Part shown: piece by piece, positions 22,618 through 30,647 of the stretch
How positions within the stretch are numbered: position 1 is the first letter of the stretch
Layout of the letters: each line of letters opens with the position of its first letter
Translations under genes and position numbers: made by a program
Assembly: GCA_035447065.1 (NCBI GenBank)
Contig: DAOTGJ010000016.1
Span: 1-64,000, forward strand
Length of the DNA: 64,000 nucleotides
Source of the DNA: CALEMW01 sp035447065
Lineage (GTDB): Bacteria > Krumholzibacteriota > Krumholzibacteriia > LZORAL124-64-63
Reading direction: 5' to 3'
Notes under the pieces: model-generated
The model's input: only the letters and a program-made list of their open reading frames with translations
Told to the model about the DNA's origin: nothing
Database searches by the model: none

Positions 22618-23688
22618 CTACACCTCGTTGAAGAAGTAGGGCCGCAGGCACTGGATGATCTTGTCGTAGGTGTCCGGGTAGAGGGCCCACACCGACGCCG
22701 CCACCGAGCTCAGCAGGCTGTTGCCGTCCTGGGGCGTGAAGCAGAAGCCGGTGATCTCCGTGCCGTCCTCGGACACGTGGATGCCGTTGTACGGGATCAC
22801 GGTCTGGTTGAGGATGCGGCCGTAGAAGCCGTGGTCGCGCCCGAAGGAGAAGATGGAGTTGGCCGTCTTCTTGTAGCTCATGGCGATGCGGTCGTTCTCC
22901 TCGCAGCGCTGCATGAGCTCCGCGTGGGTGACCGGCTTGCGCACCTTCAGGTGGAACTGGAGGGTGTGCATGAGGTTGGTGTTCAGCTTGATGGCCGACG
23001 AGAAGAGCTTCAGGTCGTGACCCATGGTGTTGAACAGGTGCCAGGCGTCGCGGGCGTGGTGGGTGCCGAACTTGGCGTCGCCGTGGCTGCCCACCTCGGG
23101 GCTGGGCAGGAACTTGGTGTCCTGGCTGATGTCGTTGGAGCGGCGGATGCAGACGAAGCGGCCCTCCACCAGGTTGTCCGCGCCCTCGTCGCCGAAGCCC
23201 AGGGTCTTGATGATCACCGACAGGTTGTGCGTGTTGCAGCTCACCACCTGGAGGTACTTGTCCGACGCGTGGTCCAGGACCTCGTCGTTGATGCCGCGGG
23301 CGTACTGCTTGCCGAAGCCGAACTCGCTGCCCTGGGCGATGAAGAGGTCCGTGCTGTCCTCGTACTTGGAGTACCAGCGCTCCTTCATGTCGTTGCCCAT
23401 GGGGGTGCAGTCGATGATGATGCGGGCCTGCTCCATGGCCTGCTCCGTCTCCACGTCCACCTGCATGCCCAGCTCCTTGAAGCCGTCGATGCGGTCGGCG
23501 TCGCTCACCATCTTGGCGCCGCGCCGCACGAGGTCCTGCACCTTGGAGCGGTCGGTCACCAGGGGCGAGTTCTTGTGGAACAGGACCTCGTCGATCCCGA
23601 GCTGGTCCTTGAAATGGCAGAGGAGCCCGATGAGGGGCTCGCCGATGGTACCGGTGCCCATGACCAGGACGTTCTTGGGGCCGTGCAT
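22618..23688 (-). CDS. Type II (archaeal-like) glyceraldehyde-3-phosphate dehydrogenase homologue
   Basis: The 356-residue protein has an N-terminal Rossmann motif (VLVMGTGTIGEPL), a segment IIDCTPMGNDMKERW...IAQGSEFGFG that parallels the archaeal VDATPxGxG...xQGGE region, the nucleophile-type Cys151 in YLQVVSCNTHNLS, and a His pair in FGTHHARDAW (about 210) like the SHHGPD motif. These are hallmarks of the type II GAPDH fold, normally found in archaea. The reaction would be NAD(P)-dependent conversion of glyceraldehyde-3-phosphate to 1,3-bisphosphoglycerate, but the substrate may differ because similarity by eye is moderate. The ATG at 23688 has GGGAGGAA upstream. It stands beside a HAD nucleotidase gene without an obvious glycolytic neighbour. 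Confidence 0.6.
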   Translation of the reverse strand: MHGPKNVLVMGTGTIGEPLIGLLCHFKDQLGIDEVLFHKNSPLVTDRSKVQDLVRRGAKMVSDADRIDGFKELGMQVDVETEQAMEQARIIIDCTPMGNDMKERWYSKYEDSTDLFIAQGSEFGFGKQYARGINDEVLDHASDKYLQVVSCNTHNLSVIIKTLGFGDEGADNLVEGRFVCIRRSNDISQDTKFLPSPEVGSHGDAKFGTHHARDAWHLFNTMGHDLKLFSSAIKLNTNLMHTLQFHLKVRKPVTHAELMQRCEENDRIAMSYKKTANSIFSFGRDHGFYGRILNQTVIPYNGIHVSEDGTEITGFCFTPQDGNSLLSSVAASVWALYPDTYDKIIQCLRPYFFNEV

Positions 23689-23789
23689 GATTCCTCCCAT
23701 ATGGATGGCTTCCGGAGTCGGGCCGGGGCGATGCCGCCGACGCCCGCGCACCCGTCCAGGGTACCACGGGCCCCGAAGGGCGGTCACCC

Positions 23790-25157
23790 CTATTCGTGGG
23801 GCAGCCGCTCCCGGGCGCTGACGAAGAACTTGCCCACCGGGTAGTGGACGAAGTTGCTGACGCGGCTGGTGTAGACGCAGGCCACGTCGCGGATCTGGCC
23901 GCCGAAGCGGCTGGCGGCGCGGCCCTCGCGGAACAGCGAGCCCCAGCCGGGATTCTGCACTCCCGCGATGCGCCGCTGCAGGATGGAGCGGCGCGCCAGG
24001 CTGGCCTTGAGGTACTGGTCCAGGTCCTCCAGGGTCTGGGCGTGGTCGCCGGCGTCGCCGGTCAGGCGTTCGCGCTCGCGGTGCAGGTCCTCCAGGGTGT
24101 CCTCCAGGTCCTCCAGCTCCAGGATGGCCGGGCGCACCTGCTGCGCCGCCACGATCTCCTTCTCCAGCTCCGGCACGATCATGGCCGTGCGCCAGCCCAC
24201 GCTCTTCTTGCTGCGCAGGATGTCGCCGTAGGTGTGGTCGCCGAAGTAGAGGATCTCGTCGCCGATGGCCTCCAGCTTGGACTCCAGGAAGAAGGCGTCG
24301 CCCCCGGTGTAGGCGCGGCCGGTGTTGCCCGGCAGGCCGCGCACGCCCTCGGGCGGCAGGGCCTGGCCCTTGCCCTTGGCCACGAAGAAGCCCGGCTTGC
24401 GCGCGCTGCAGATGATCAGGTCGAAGAGCCGCCACCAGTCCTTGTCCAGGATGTGGCTCATGACCGCGCCCGTGTACTCCGGCTCGCTGTTGGTCAGCAG
24501 GAAGAGGCGGCGGCCGTCCTCCCGGAAGCGGCGCAGCGTGTCGCCCAGCAGAGGGTCGGGCTCGAAGTAGCGGTCCAGGTCCGCCATGATGCGGCGCTTG
24601 AGGCTGCCGTCGCGGTGGATGGCGTCGATGCACTCGCGGATGTCGTCGAAGAGGGTGCGGTAGCTGGTGCGGATCAGCTCGGGCTGCTCGTCCTTCAGGG
24701 CCACCAGGGCCGTGTAGAGGGAGCCCTCGGGCAGGTCGAACAGGGTGTCCACCACGCGGTAGCGGTCCGCGCCCAGGCGGATGCGGCCGCGCTTGTAGGC
24801 GGCGCGCCGCTCGTCGCGGTCCAGCAGGCGGCCGCCGTGGCGCACGCGGGCCACGTAGCCGTAGGCGTCCATCTTCAGGATGTTGCCCAGGCGCTTGTCC
24901 ACCACCAGGCCTCGGATCACGGCCGTGCGGTCGTAGGGCACGCGCCGCAGCTCCTCCGGATAGCCCTTGGCGATGAGGTTCTCCACCGCCATGGCGAAGC
25001 AGAGGCTTTCGAACTCCTCGTCGCGGTAGAGGGCCAGGGTGTGGTCCATGTCGAAGCCGATGGCCGCGATGGCGCTCAGCCGCAGGTTGCGGTTGGCGTA
25101 GACGCGCCGATGCGCGGGGAGTCCGTCGCTCCACGCGGGGGCCGGGGATGTCTCCAT
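23790..25157 (-). CDS. HAD-superfamily 5'-nucleotidase (HAD-IG / cN-II-like)
   Basis: The 455-residue protein contains the HAD motif I GFDMDHTLALY (Asp36 nucleophile, Asp38), motif II RRLFLLTNSEP and later YFGDHTYGDILRSKK for motifs III-IV. Length and the long capping region match the purine 5'-nucleotidase group related to eukaryotic cN-II and called HAD-IG. It would dephosphorylate IMP/GMP-type nucleotides in the cytoplasm. A coiled-coil-like stretch (ILELEDLEDTLEDLHRERERL) sits near residue 340. The ATG at 25157 has GGAGG eight bases upstream and leaves a short gap to the glycosyltransferase gene, so these two are likely cotranscribed. Confidence 0.85.
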   Translation of the reverse strand: METSPAPAWSDGLPAHRRVYANRNLRLSAIAAIGFDMDHTLALYRDEEFESLCFAMAVENLIAKGYPEELRRVPYDRTAVIRGLVVDKRLGNILKMDAYGYVARVRHGGRLLDRDERRAAYKRGRIRLGADRYRVVDTLFDLPEGSLYTALVALKDEQPELIRTSYRTLFDDIRECIDAIHRDGSLKRRIMADLDRYFEPDPLLGDTLRRFREDGRRLFLLTNSEPEYTGAVMSHILDKDWWRLFDLIICSARKPGFFVAKGKGQALPPEGVRGLPGNTGRAYTGGDAFFLESKLEAIGDEILYFGDHTYGDILRSKKSVGWRTAMIVPELEKEIVAAQQVRPAILELEDLEDTLEDLHRERERLTGDAGDHAQTLEDLDQYLKASLARRSILQRRIAGVQNPGWGSLFREGRAASRFGGQIRDVACVYTSRVSNFVHYPVGKFFVSARERLPHE

Positions 25158-25171
25158 GCAGGGGGCCTCCG

Positions 25172-26569
25172 TCAGGTCGTCGGCGCGAGAACGGAAGGGT
25201 TCCACTCGTCGCGCCAGGACAGCTCGCCGTCGAAGGCGCGGGCCTCGGGGAAGAGGTCGCGCGCCCGGCGGCGCCAGCTCTTGGCGTTGTCGGTGAAGCC
25301 CAGCATCTCAAGGATCCCGCTGCCGCGCAACCACGCGGTGACGTTGCGCTCGTCCAGGGTGACCGCCCGCAGGTAGTAGCCCAGGGCCCGGCGGTGCTCT
25401 CCGGCGGCGGCGGCGCAGGCGGCGCGGCCGCTCCAGGCGTGGGAGTACTCGGGGTCCTGGTCCAGGGCGGCCAGGAAGCGCTCGCGGGCCGACGGCAGAT
25501 CGCCGGCCAGCAGGGCCAGCTCGCCCTGGTAGCGCAGGGGCCAGAGCCAGCGCCAGCGGTCGTCGCGGGCGTGGCCGGGAGCGGAGGCCAGGCAGTCGCG
25601 CAGGTCGTTCTCGGCCAGGGTGCGCAGGCTGGCGGCCCGGGACTCGGTCAGGCTCAGCGGCGCGGCGCCCTCCAGGTGGCGCACGATGGCCACGGCGCGC
25701 CGGAACAGCAGCGACGGTTCGCCGGGGAAGATCTCCAGGGCGCTGCGCACGGTGTCCAGGGCGCGCTGGGTGTCGCCGGCGGCGATCCAGGAGGCGCTGG
25801 CCAGGCCGGCCAGCTCGGGGCCGTAGCTCAGCTCCTTGACCTGGGCGGGCGCCATGCCCTCGATGATGGACCAGGCCTTGCCCAGCTGCTCCACGTGCTT
25901 GGTCAGGCCCGACGCCGGCAGCACCTCGTCCTCCAGCACGGGCATGGACTCGGTGAGCAGACGGTAGGCGAAATAGGGCTCGTAGGGGTACTCGTGCCAG
26001 GCGTCGCGCAGCAGACGCCGGTTGCGGTCCTGGCGGGCCGACACGCGGGCCGCGTCGCCCGGATCGTGGCGGATGCTCAGACGCGACGGCAGCACCTGCA
26101 TGTCGCGCGAGGCGGCCCAGTTCTCCAGGGCGATCTCCACGGTGTCGTGCACGGGGTAGCAGTAGCGCACGTAGGGGTGGTTGCGGAACAGGCGCACCTG
26201 CTGCTGCAGGCTGCCGCCCTCCCCCTCGCTCACGCAGAAGCGGTAGCCGGCGGCGCGCTCGTCCGTCAGCAGGCGCTGCAGCTCCACGGGGCGCACGGGC
26301 TGCAGGCGCTCGTCGGCGTCCAGGACCAGGATCCAGTCGCTGCTGGCGGCCTCGATGACGGCGTTGCGGGCGGCGGCGAAGTCGTCGCGCCACGGCACGT
26401 CCAGCACCTTGGCGCCGTAGCCCTCGGCGATGAGGCGGGTGTTGTCCTCGGAGCCGGTGTCGCCCACGACGATCTCGTCCACGATGGCCAGCGCGGACTT
26501 GATGGTCTGACCGATGGTGGCTTCCTCGTCACGCGCGATGATGCAGAGGCTGACGGTCTTACGCTTCAT
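25172..26569 (-). CDS. Family 2 glycosyltransferase with C-terminal TPR region
   Basis: The N-terminal 230 residues are a GT-A glycosyltransferase: KRKTVSLCIIARDEEATIGQ, IVDEIVVGDTGSEDNT, VPWRDDFAAARNAVIEAAS and the metal-binding DADE in ILVLDADERL. Its sugar donor and acceptor cannot be told. The C-terminal 200 residues are helical repeats of the TPR kind (ARERFLAALDQDPEYSHAWS, HRRALGYYLRAVTLDERN). GT2-TPR fusions are common among uncharacterised envelope or protein glycosylation enzymes. The ATG at 26569 gives the family-typical N-terminus. It is divergent from the SpoU methyltransferase gene, with about 200 bases between them. Confidence 0.88.
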   Translation of the reverse strand: MKRKTVSLCIIARDEEATIGQTIKSALAIVDEIVVGDTGSEDNTRLIAEGYGAKVLDVPWRDDFAAARNAVIEAASSDWILVLDADERLQPVRPVELQRLLTDERAAGYRFCVSEGEGGSLQQQVRLFRNHPYVRYCYPVHDTVEIALENWAASRDMQVLPSRLSIRHDPGDAARVSARQDRNRRLLRDAWHEYPYEPYFAYRLLTESMPVLEDEVLPASGLTKHVEQLGKAWSIIEGMAPAQVKELSYGPELAGLASASWIAAGDTQRALDTVRSALEIFPGEPSLLFRRAVAIVRHLEGAAPLSLTESRAASLRTLAENDLRDCLASAPGHARDDRWRWLWPLRYQGELALLAGDLPSARERFLAALDQDPEYSHAWSGRAACAAAAGEHRRALGYYLRAVTLDERNVTAWLRGSGILEMLGFTDNAKSWRRRARDLFPEARAFDGELSWRDEWNPSVLAPTT

Positions 26570-26771
26570 GGATCGAGCACATCCGCGGTCGAATGATTGG
26601 GTCGTTCGAGGTTCGTTCGGGTGTATGATCGACCGTGTTCGTATCGGGTTGAGCCTCAATCCGGCAGGAAAATCGGCCGTCCGGCGACCGCGTCTTGCCT
26701 GCGCTCCGACGATGGGTCAAGATGGAGCCGACCCATCGACCTCAATTGTAACCTTCCATCAAAAGGCACCC

Positions 26772-27311
26772 ATGAACACGCCGCAGGACCCCTTCCGCCG
26801 CCCCTCCGACCGCCTGGCCCGCGCCGGCCTGGACGATCTGGAACGCCTGCCCGTGTGGGCCCTCCTGGACAACGTGCGCAGCGTGGGGAACGTGGGCTCC
26901 ATGTTCCGCACCGCCGACGCCGCCGGCCTGGCGGGCCTGTACCTGGCCGGGGTGACCGCCACCCCGCCGCGGCCGGACATGGAGAAGACGGCTCTGGGCG
27001 CCACCGAGACGGTGCCCTGGGACTACTGGCCGGACCCGGTGGCCTGCGTCCGCGCCCTCCAGGCCCGCGGCGTGACGGTGGCGGCGGTGGAGCAGACCCC
27101 CGCGGCGACGGACCTGGAGGCCTGGGCCATGCCCTTCCCCTGCTGCTTCGTGGTGGGGCACGAGGTGCGGGGCGTCACGCCCGAGGTGCTCGAGGCCGTG
27201 GACGCGCACGTGGAGATCCCCATGCACGGAGCCAAGCGCTCGCTGAACGTGGCGGTGAGCTTCGGGGTGGTGGCCTTCGCGGCGCGGGCCCGCTGGCGGC
27301 GCACCCGCTGA
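26772..27311 (+). CDS. SpoU-family tRNA/rRNA 2'-O-methyltransferase
   Basis: The 179-residue protein has the three SPOUT motifs: LDNVRSVGNVGSMFRTADAAG (motif 1 with the catalytic Arg), CCFVVGHEVRGVTPEVLE (motif 2) and IPMHGAKRSLNVAVSFGVVAF (motif 3, the knotted SAM site). There is no N-terminal substrate-binding domain, so it belongs to the short SpoU type; the RNA target (tRNA or rRNA) is undetermined. AAAAGGCACCC precedes the ATG. Its end is 13 bases from the convergent squalene/phytoene synthase gene. Confidence 0.9.
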   Translation: MNTPQDPFRRPSDRLARAGLDDLERLPVWALLDNVRSVGNVGSMFRTADAAGLAGLYLAGVTATPPRPDMEKTALGATETVPWDYWPDPVACVRALQARGVTVAAVEQTPAATDLEAWAMPFPCCFVVGHEVRGVTPEVLEAVDAHVEIPMHGAKRSLNVAVSFGVVAFAARARWRRTR

Positions 27312-27324
27312 ACCCGAGGCGGGC

Positions 27325-28302
27325 TCAGCCGGCGGCGGAGGGACCGGCCGGGCGACGGTCCAGGGCCGCCTGCAGGGCGTGGGACAGGGCGTCCACGCGC
27401 CGGCGCAAGAGCCGTCGGGAGCGGACCACCACGCCCGAGTTGTGGTACTGGTAGATCACGCGGGCGCGGTAGCGGCGTCCGCGCACGCGGCGGCCCGCCA
27501 GCAGGCGCGCCAGATACACCGCCGACAGCTGCCAGTTCAGGAAGCAGAAGCGCAGATAGCTGACGTCCCCCTCGGAGATCGACCGCAGGTAGCGGCCGCC
27601 GTCCACCAGCCGCGCCACCGCCAGCTCCTGCAGGGGGCGGCTGGGTGCGGCGGCCGGCGCGTCGTCCGCGCGCCAGCAGTCGTAGAAGGTGCCGGTCCCG
27701 GTGTCCGTGCGCAGGTCCCGCACGATGTTCACGAGCTGGAGACCCGTGCCCAGATCCACCGCCGAAGGGCCTCGCTCCGGGTCGGCGGCGGCGGGTCCGT
27801 AGAGCCGGTCCAGCATCTCCCCCACCACGCCGGCCACCACGTAGCAGTACGCCAGCAGGTCGTCCCGGCGGTCCAGGGCCAGCACGCCGCCGGCCGCGTC
27901 ACGACGCGCCAGGAAGCCCGCCATGCCGTCCGCCATGACGCCCGCGCAGGCTCCGATGGCCTCGCGCTGGGGCGCCGGCAGGTCCCGCACCTCGGCGAGC
28001 AGATCGTCCAGACGGTCCAGCAGCCGCCTTTCCGCGGCCGAGGCGACGGCGGCCACCGGCGCCAGGGCGGCGCGGTCCGCGGCGCCGCACGCCAGGCCGG
28101 AACGGATCGCCTCGATGGCGAGGATGCGGCGGGGCGTCGGCACGTTGTGGGCGTCCTCGCAGGTGTCCAAGGCGCGCAGGAGCAGGTAGGCCAGGCTCAC
28201 CGCATGCCGCTGCTCGCGGTCCAGGACGCCCACGGTCAGGCCGAAGGTGCGGGACACCGCACCCAGCTGATCGCTCACCGATCTCCGGCACGAGGTGGTC
28301 AC
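27325..28302 (-). CDS. Squalene/phytoene synthase family protein
   Basis: The 325-residue protein is a trans-prenyltransferase of the head-to-head type, making squalene, phytoene or a related C30/C40 product. It shows VSRTFGLTVGVL, the first Asp-rich motif YLLLRALDTCEDA (Asp46, Glu49, Asp50), and the second as GLQLVNIVRDLRTD. The remaining sequence is divergent and very Ala/Arg-rich, so the product cannot be named. It starts at GTG (28302) with GGGAGGAG five bases upstream, 13 bases after the adenosine deaminase stop. No other hopanoid or carotenoid gene is seen in the window. Confidence 0.85.
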   Translation of the reverse strand: MTTSCRRSVSDQLGAVSRTFGLTVGVLDREQRHAVSLAYLLLRALDTCEDAHNVPTPRRILAIEAIRSGLACGAADRAALAPVAAVASAAERRLLDRLDDLLAEVRDLPAPQREAIGACAGVMADGMAGFLARRDAAGGVLALDRRDDLLAYCYVVAGVVGEMLDRLYGPAAADPERGPSAVDLGTGLQLVNIVRDLRTDTGTGTFYDCWRADDAPAAAPSRPLQELAVARLVDGGRYLRSISEGDVSYLRFCFLNWQLSAVYLARLLAGRRVRGRRYRARVIYQYHNSGVVVRSRRLLRRRVDALSHALQAALDRRPAGPSAAG

Positions 28303-28315
28303 CGCCGCTCCTCCC

Positions 28316-29401
28316 TCACGCCGTGCGCCAGCGCCGTCCCAGCAGCCCGTGGGGCTCCACGCCCAAGGCCTCGAACTCGCCCACCACGCGGTTGACCAGG
28401 CGGGCCTTCTCGGCCTGGGGCAGGAAGGCGCTCTTGAAGCCGTCCAGCACGATCTTGGCGAGCTGGGGGGTGCTCAGGTCGTAGTGCTCCACCGCCAGCT
28501 CGTACTCGCGGGTCACGGTGGTGTTGGAGACCAGGCGGTTGTCCGTGTTGAGGGTGACGCGCAGGCCCTCCTCCAGGAAGCGGCTGATGGGGTGGTCGGC
28601 CCAGGTGTGGATGGCGCGGGTCTGCATGTTGCTGGCCAGGCACATCTCCACGGGGATGCGGCGGTCGTTCACCCACTGCATGAGCTCCGGATCCTCCGCC
28701 AGATGCGTGCCGTGGCCGATGCGGTTGGCGCCGCACTGGTGCACCGCCTGGTGGATGGACTCGGGCCCGAAGGCCTCGCCCGCGTGGATGGTGACCGGCA
28801 GGTTGTGGTTGCGCACGTGGTAGAAGGCCTGCAGGTGGTCCTTGGCGGGGAAGTCCTTCTCCGCGCCGGCCAGGTCGAAGGCCACCACGCCGCGGCCCTT
28901 CCAGCGCACGGCCAGGTGGGCCAGTTCCAGGGACTTCTCCGGCGAGATGTGGCGGATGCCGCAGACGATCTGCCCGCTGACCACGCCGTAGCGGTGGCGC
29001 GCGCGGTCCAGCCCGCGCTGCACGGCGGCCACGATGGCGTCCAGCCCCAGCCCCTGCACCGTGTGCAGCATGGGCGAGTAGCGCACCTCCAGGTAGCGCA
29101 CGTTCTCGTGGTGGGCGTCCTCGGCCAGCTCGAACGCGATGCGCTCCAGGTCCTCCTCCTTCTGCATGATCTGCAGGGTCACGTCGAAGACCTTGAGGTA
29201 GTCCACCAGCGACTCGCAGGTCTCGCTCACGCGGCAGACGGCCAGCACGTCGTCCAGGGTCTCGAAACCCAGGGGCAGGCGGTCGCGGCGGACCAGCTCC
29301 AGCACCGTCTCCGGCCGCAGCGATCCGTCCAGGTGCACGTGGAGGTCGATCTTGGGGAACGCGCGCAGCATGGCGGCGTCGGGACGCGGGTCCAGGGCCA
29401 T
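28316..29401 (-). CDS. add: Adenosine deaminase family protein
   Basis: The enzyme would deaminate adenosine to inosine in purine salvage. The 361-residue protein has the metal motif KIDLHVHLDGS (His21, His23), YLEVRYSPMLH, the HAGE motif (PVTIHAGEAFGP), GANRIGHGTHL with the catalytic His, and TLNTDNRLVSNT with the metal-binding Asp. Some family members act on adenine, aminofutalosine or other purines, so substrate is not certain. It heads a two-gene unit with the squalene/phytoene synthase gene. A strong hairpin lies 40 bases upstream of its start. Confidence 0.9.
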   Translation of the reverse strand: MALDPRPDAAMLRAFPKIDLHVHLDGSLRPETVLELVRRDRLPLGFETLDDVLAVCRVSETCESLVDYLKVFDVTLQIMQKEEDLERIAFELAEDAHHENVRYLEVRYSPMLHTVQGLGLDAIVAAVQRGLDRARHRYGVVSGQIVCGIRHISPEKSLELAHLAVRWKGRGVVAFDLAGAEKDFPAKDHLQAFYHVRNHNLPVTIHAGEAFGPESIHQAVHQCGANRIGHGTHLAEDPELMQWVNDRRIPVEMCLASNMQTRAIHTWADHPISRFLEEGLRVTLNTDNRLVSNTTVTREYELAVEHYDLSTPQLAKIVLDGFKSAFLPQAEKARLVNRVVGEFEALGVEPHGLLGRRWRTA

Positions 29402-29441
29402 GGCCTGTCCTCCGGGACGTCGAGGGCGGGGGATAGAAAGA

Positions 29442-29473
29442 ATCCTGAGCCTGACCGGAGTCAGGCTCAGGAT
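29442..29473 (-). other. Perfect 14-base hairpin upstream of add, with T-rich tail
   Basis: ATCCTGAGCCTGAC and GTCAGGCTCAGGAT pair perfectly around a 4-base loop. On the minus strand it is followed by TCTTTCTATCC, so it looks like a terminator placed in the leader of add rather than after a gene. The intergenic stretch 29402-29739 otherwise holds only the promoter of the barrel-like gene. Confidence 0.6.
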
Positions 29474-29661
29474 ATCCTTCTGCCGATGCGGGCGAGGCTT
29501 CCGCGGTCCGAAAGGCGACTCATCTTCGGGCCGGATCGCCGCGCTCCGCAGTCACGAGTCACGTCTGCTTGGGACCGCATCGACATTGGCATCAGGCGTT
29601 AAGCCTTCCGCGCATCATGATACGACAATCGCCAGGGCGATGCAAGACGCCAAGCCCCGGG

Positions 29662-29691
29662 TTGGACTTCGCTTCGGCGCTGGCGTATATT
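29662..29691 (+). promoter_or_regulatory. Sigma-70-type promoter of the barrel-like protein gene
   Basis: TTGGAC (29662-29667), an 18-base spacer and TATATT (29686-29691). The expected start of transcription is about 40 bases upstream of the ATG at 29740. Confidence 0.65.
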
Positions 29692-29739
29692 CTACAGGCC
29701 CATGTTCCAGGATCCCCAGCGAGAAAGGGTTGCGGTTCC

Positions 29740-30573
29740 ATGCACAAGTCCAAGCACGTGCTTCTTCACGCCCTCCTGGCCCTGCTGCTCGTCCTCGGCG
29801 TCGGCGGCGCGGTCCAGGCCCAGGACGATGAGCTGGTCAGCGGCGACGAGCTCGAGGAGTTCATGGACGAGGCGGGCAGCGATTCGACGGGCGTCGACAT
29901 CGACGCCGCCGTGGCCGTGTTCACCGCCCGCAAGCACCCTTCCCTCCTCGCGGTCAGCGTGTCCGGCGAGCACATGATCCCGCTGAACGTGCTCAAGGAG
30001 CTGGTCTACGACATCAACGACCTCAAGAAGGCCGCCTTCGGCATGGGCCTGGGCGTGCGCGCCTACGTGCTGGACGGGCTGGCCCTCTCGGTGCACGGCC
30101 GCACCACCACCATCGGCTTCGTGGACGACAAGCCCGAGGCCATGGCGCCCATCAACGCGCTGCTGGACGAGCACACCCAGCTCACGCCCGACGCCGGCAT
30201 CAAGATGGACGGCATCACCGTGGCGGTCACCGCGTACATCGGCAAGCAGGTCATGCCCGAGTCGCACTTCAACCCCTACTTCAGCGGCGCCTTCCTCTAC
30301 TACGACTGGGCCGTGACCACCGACGGCCGCGACGGCGGGGTGCTGTCCTACCAGGGCACGCTGCTGGAGGGCAGCGATCCCGGCGTGGGCATCGGCTTCG
30401 GCACCGAGTACGCGCTGAGCGACAAGCTGCTGCTGGACGTGGGGCTCATGTGGAACTTCGTGCTCACGGGCGACGAGGTGAAGTTCGTGAACTTCGAGTC
30501 CACCAACAAGAGCCAGTACTGGACCAACACCCAGTGGTGGGGGCTGTCGGTGGGGCTCGTGCTGGGCCTCTGA
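29740..30573 (+). CDS. Outer-membrane beta-barrel-like secreted protein
   Basis: The 277-residue protein begins with a signal peptide (KHVLLHALLALLLVLGVGGAVQAQ). After an acidic segment (DDELVSGDELEEFMDEAG) come alternating hydrophobic/polar strands such as GMGLGVRAYVLDGLALSVHG, ITVAVTAYIGKQV, FNPYFSGAFLYYDWAV, PGVGIGFGTEYALSDKLLLD and WWGLSVGLVLGL, consistent with a small outer-membrane barrel. No specific family is recognised. It is preceded by a good promoter and followed by a terminator, so it is monocistronic. Confidence 0.6.
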   Translation: MHKSKHVLLHALLALLLVLGVGGAVQAQDDELVSGDELEEFMDEAGSDSTGVDIDAAVAVFTARKHPSLLAVSVSGEHMIPLNVLKELVYDINDLKKAAFGMGLGVRAYVLDGLALSVHGRTTTIGFVDDKPEAMAPINALLDEHTQLTPDAGIKMDGITVAVTAYIGKQVMPESHFNPYFSGAFLYYDWAVTTDGRDGGVLSYQGTLLEGSDPGVGIGFGTEYALSDKLLLDVGLMWNFVLTGDEVKFVNFESTNKSQYWTNTQWWGLSVGLVLGL

Positions 30574-30596
30574 TCCGACGGACATGCGGATGCGGG

Positions 30597-30622
30597 AAGG
30601 GCGGCTCCGAGGAGCCGCCCTT
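30597..30622. terminator. Terminator hairpin after the barrel-like gene
   Basis: AAGGGCGGCTCC-GA-GGAGCCGCCCTT is a perfect 12-base stem lying between this gene and the convergent glcF-like gene; usable from both sides. Confidence 0.75.
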
Positions 30623-30647
30623 CTGCGTTCCAGGGATCGGATCCGGT

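Noticed and set aside
18334..23844. A very long plus-strand open frame through the phosphatase and TPR genes into antisense of later genes
   Set aside because: Its translation is Arg/Pro/Gly/Ala-rich without domains, as expected when a high-GC gene is read in another frame; the SpoIIE and TPR frames carry clear motifs.
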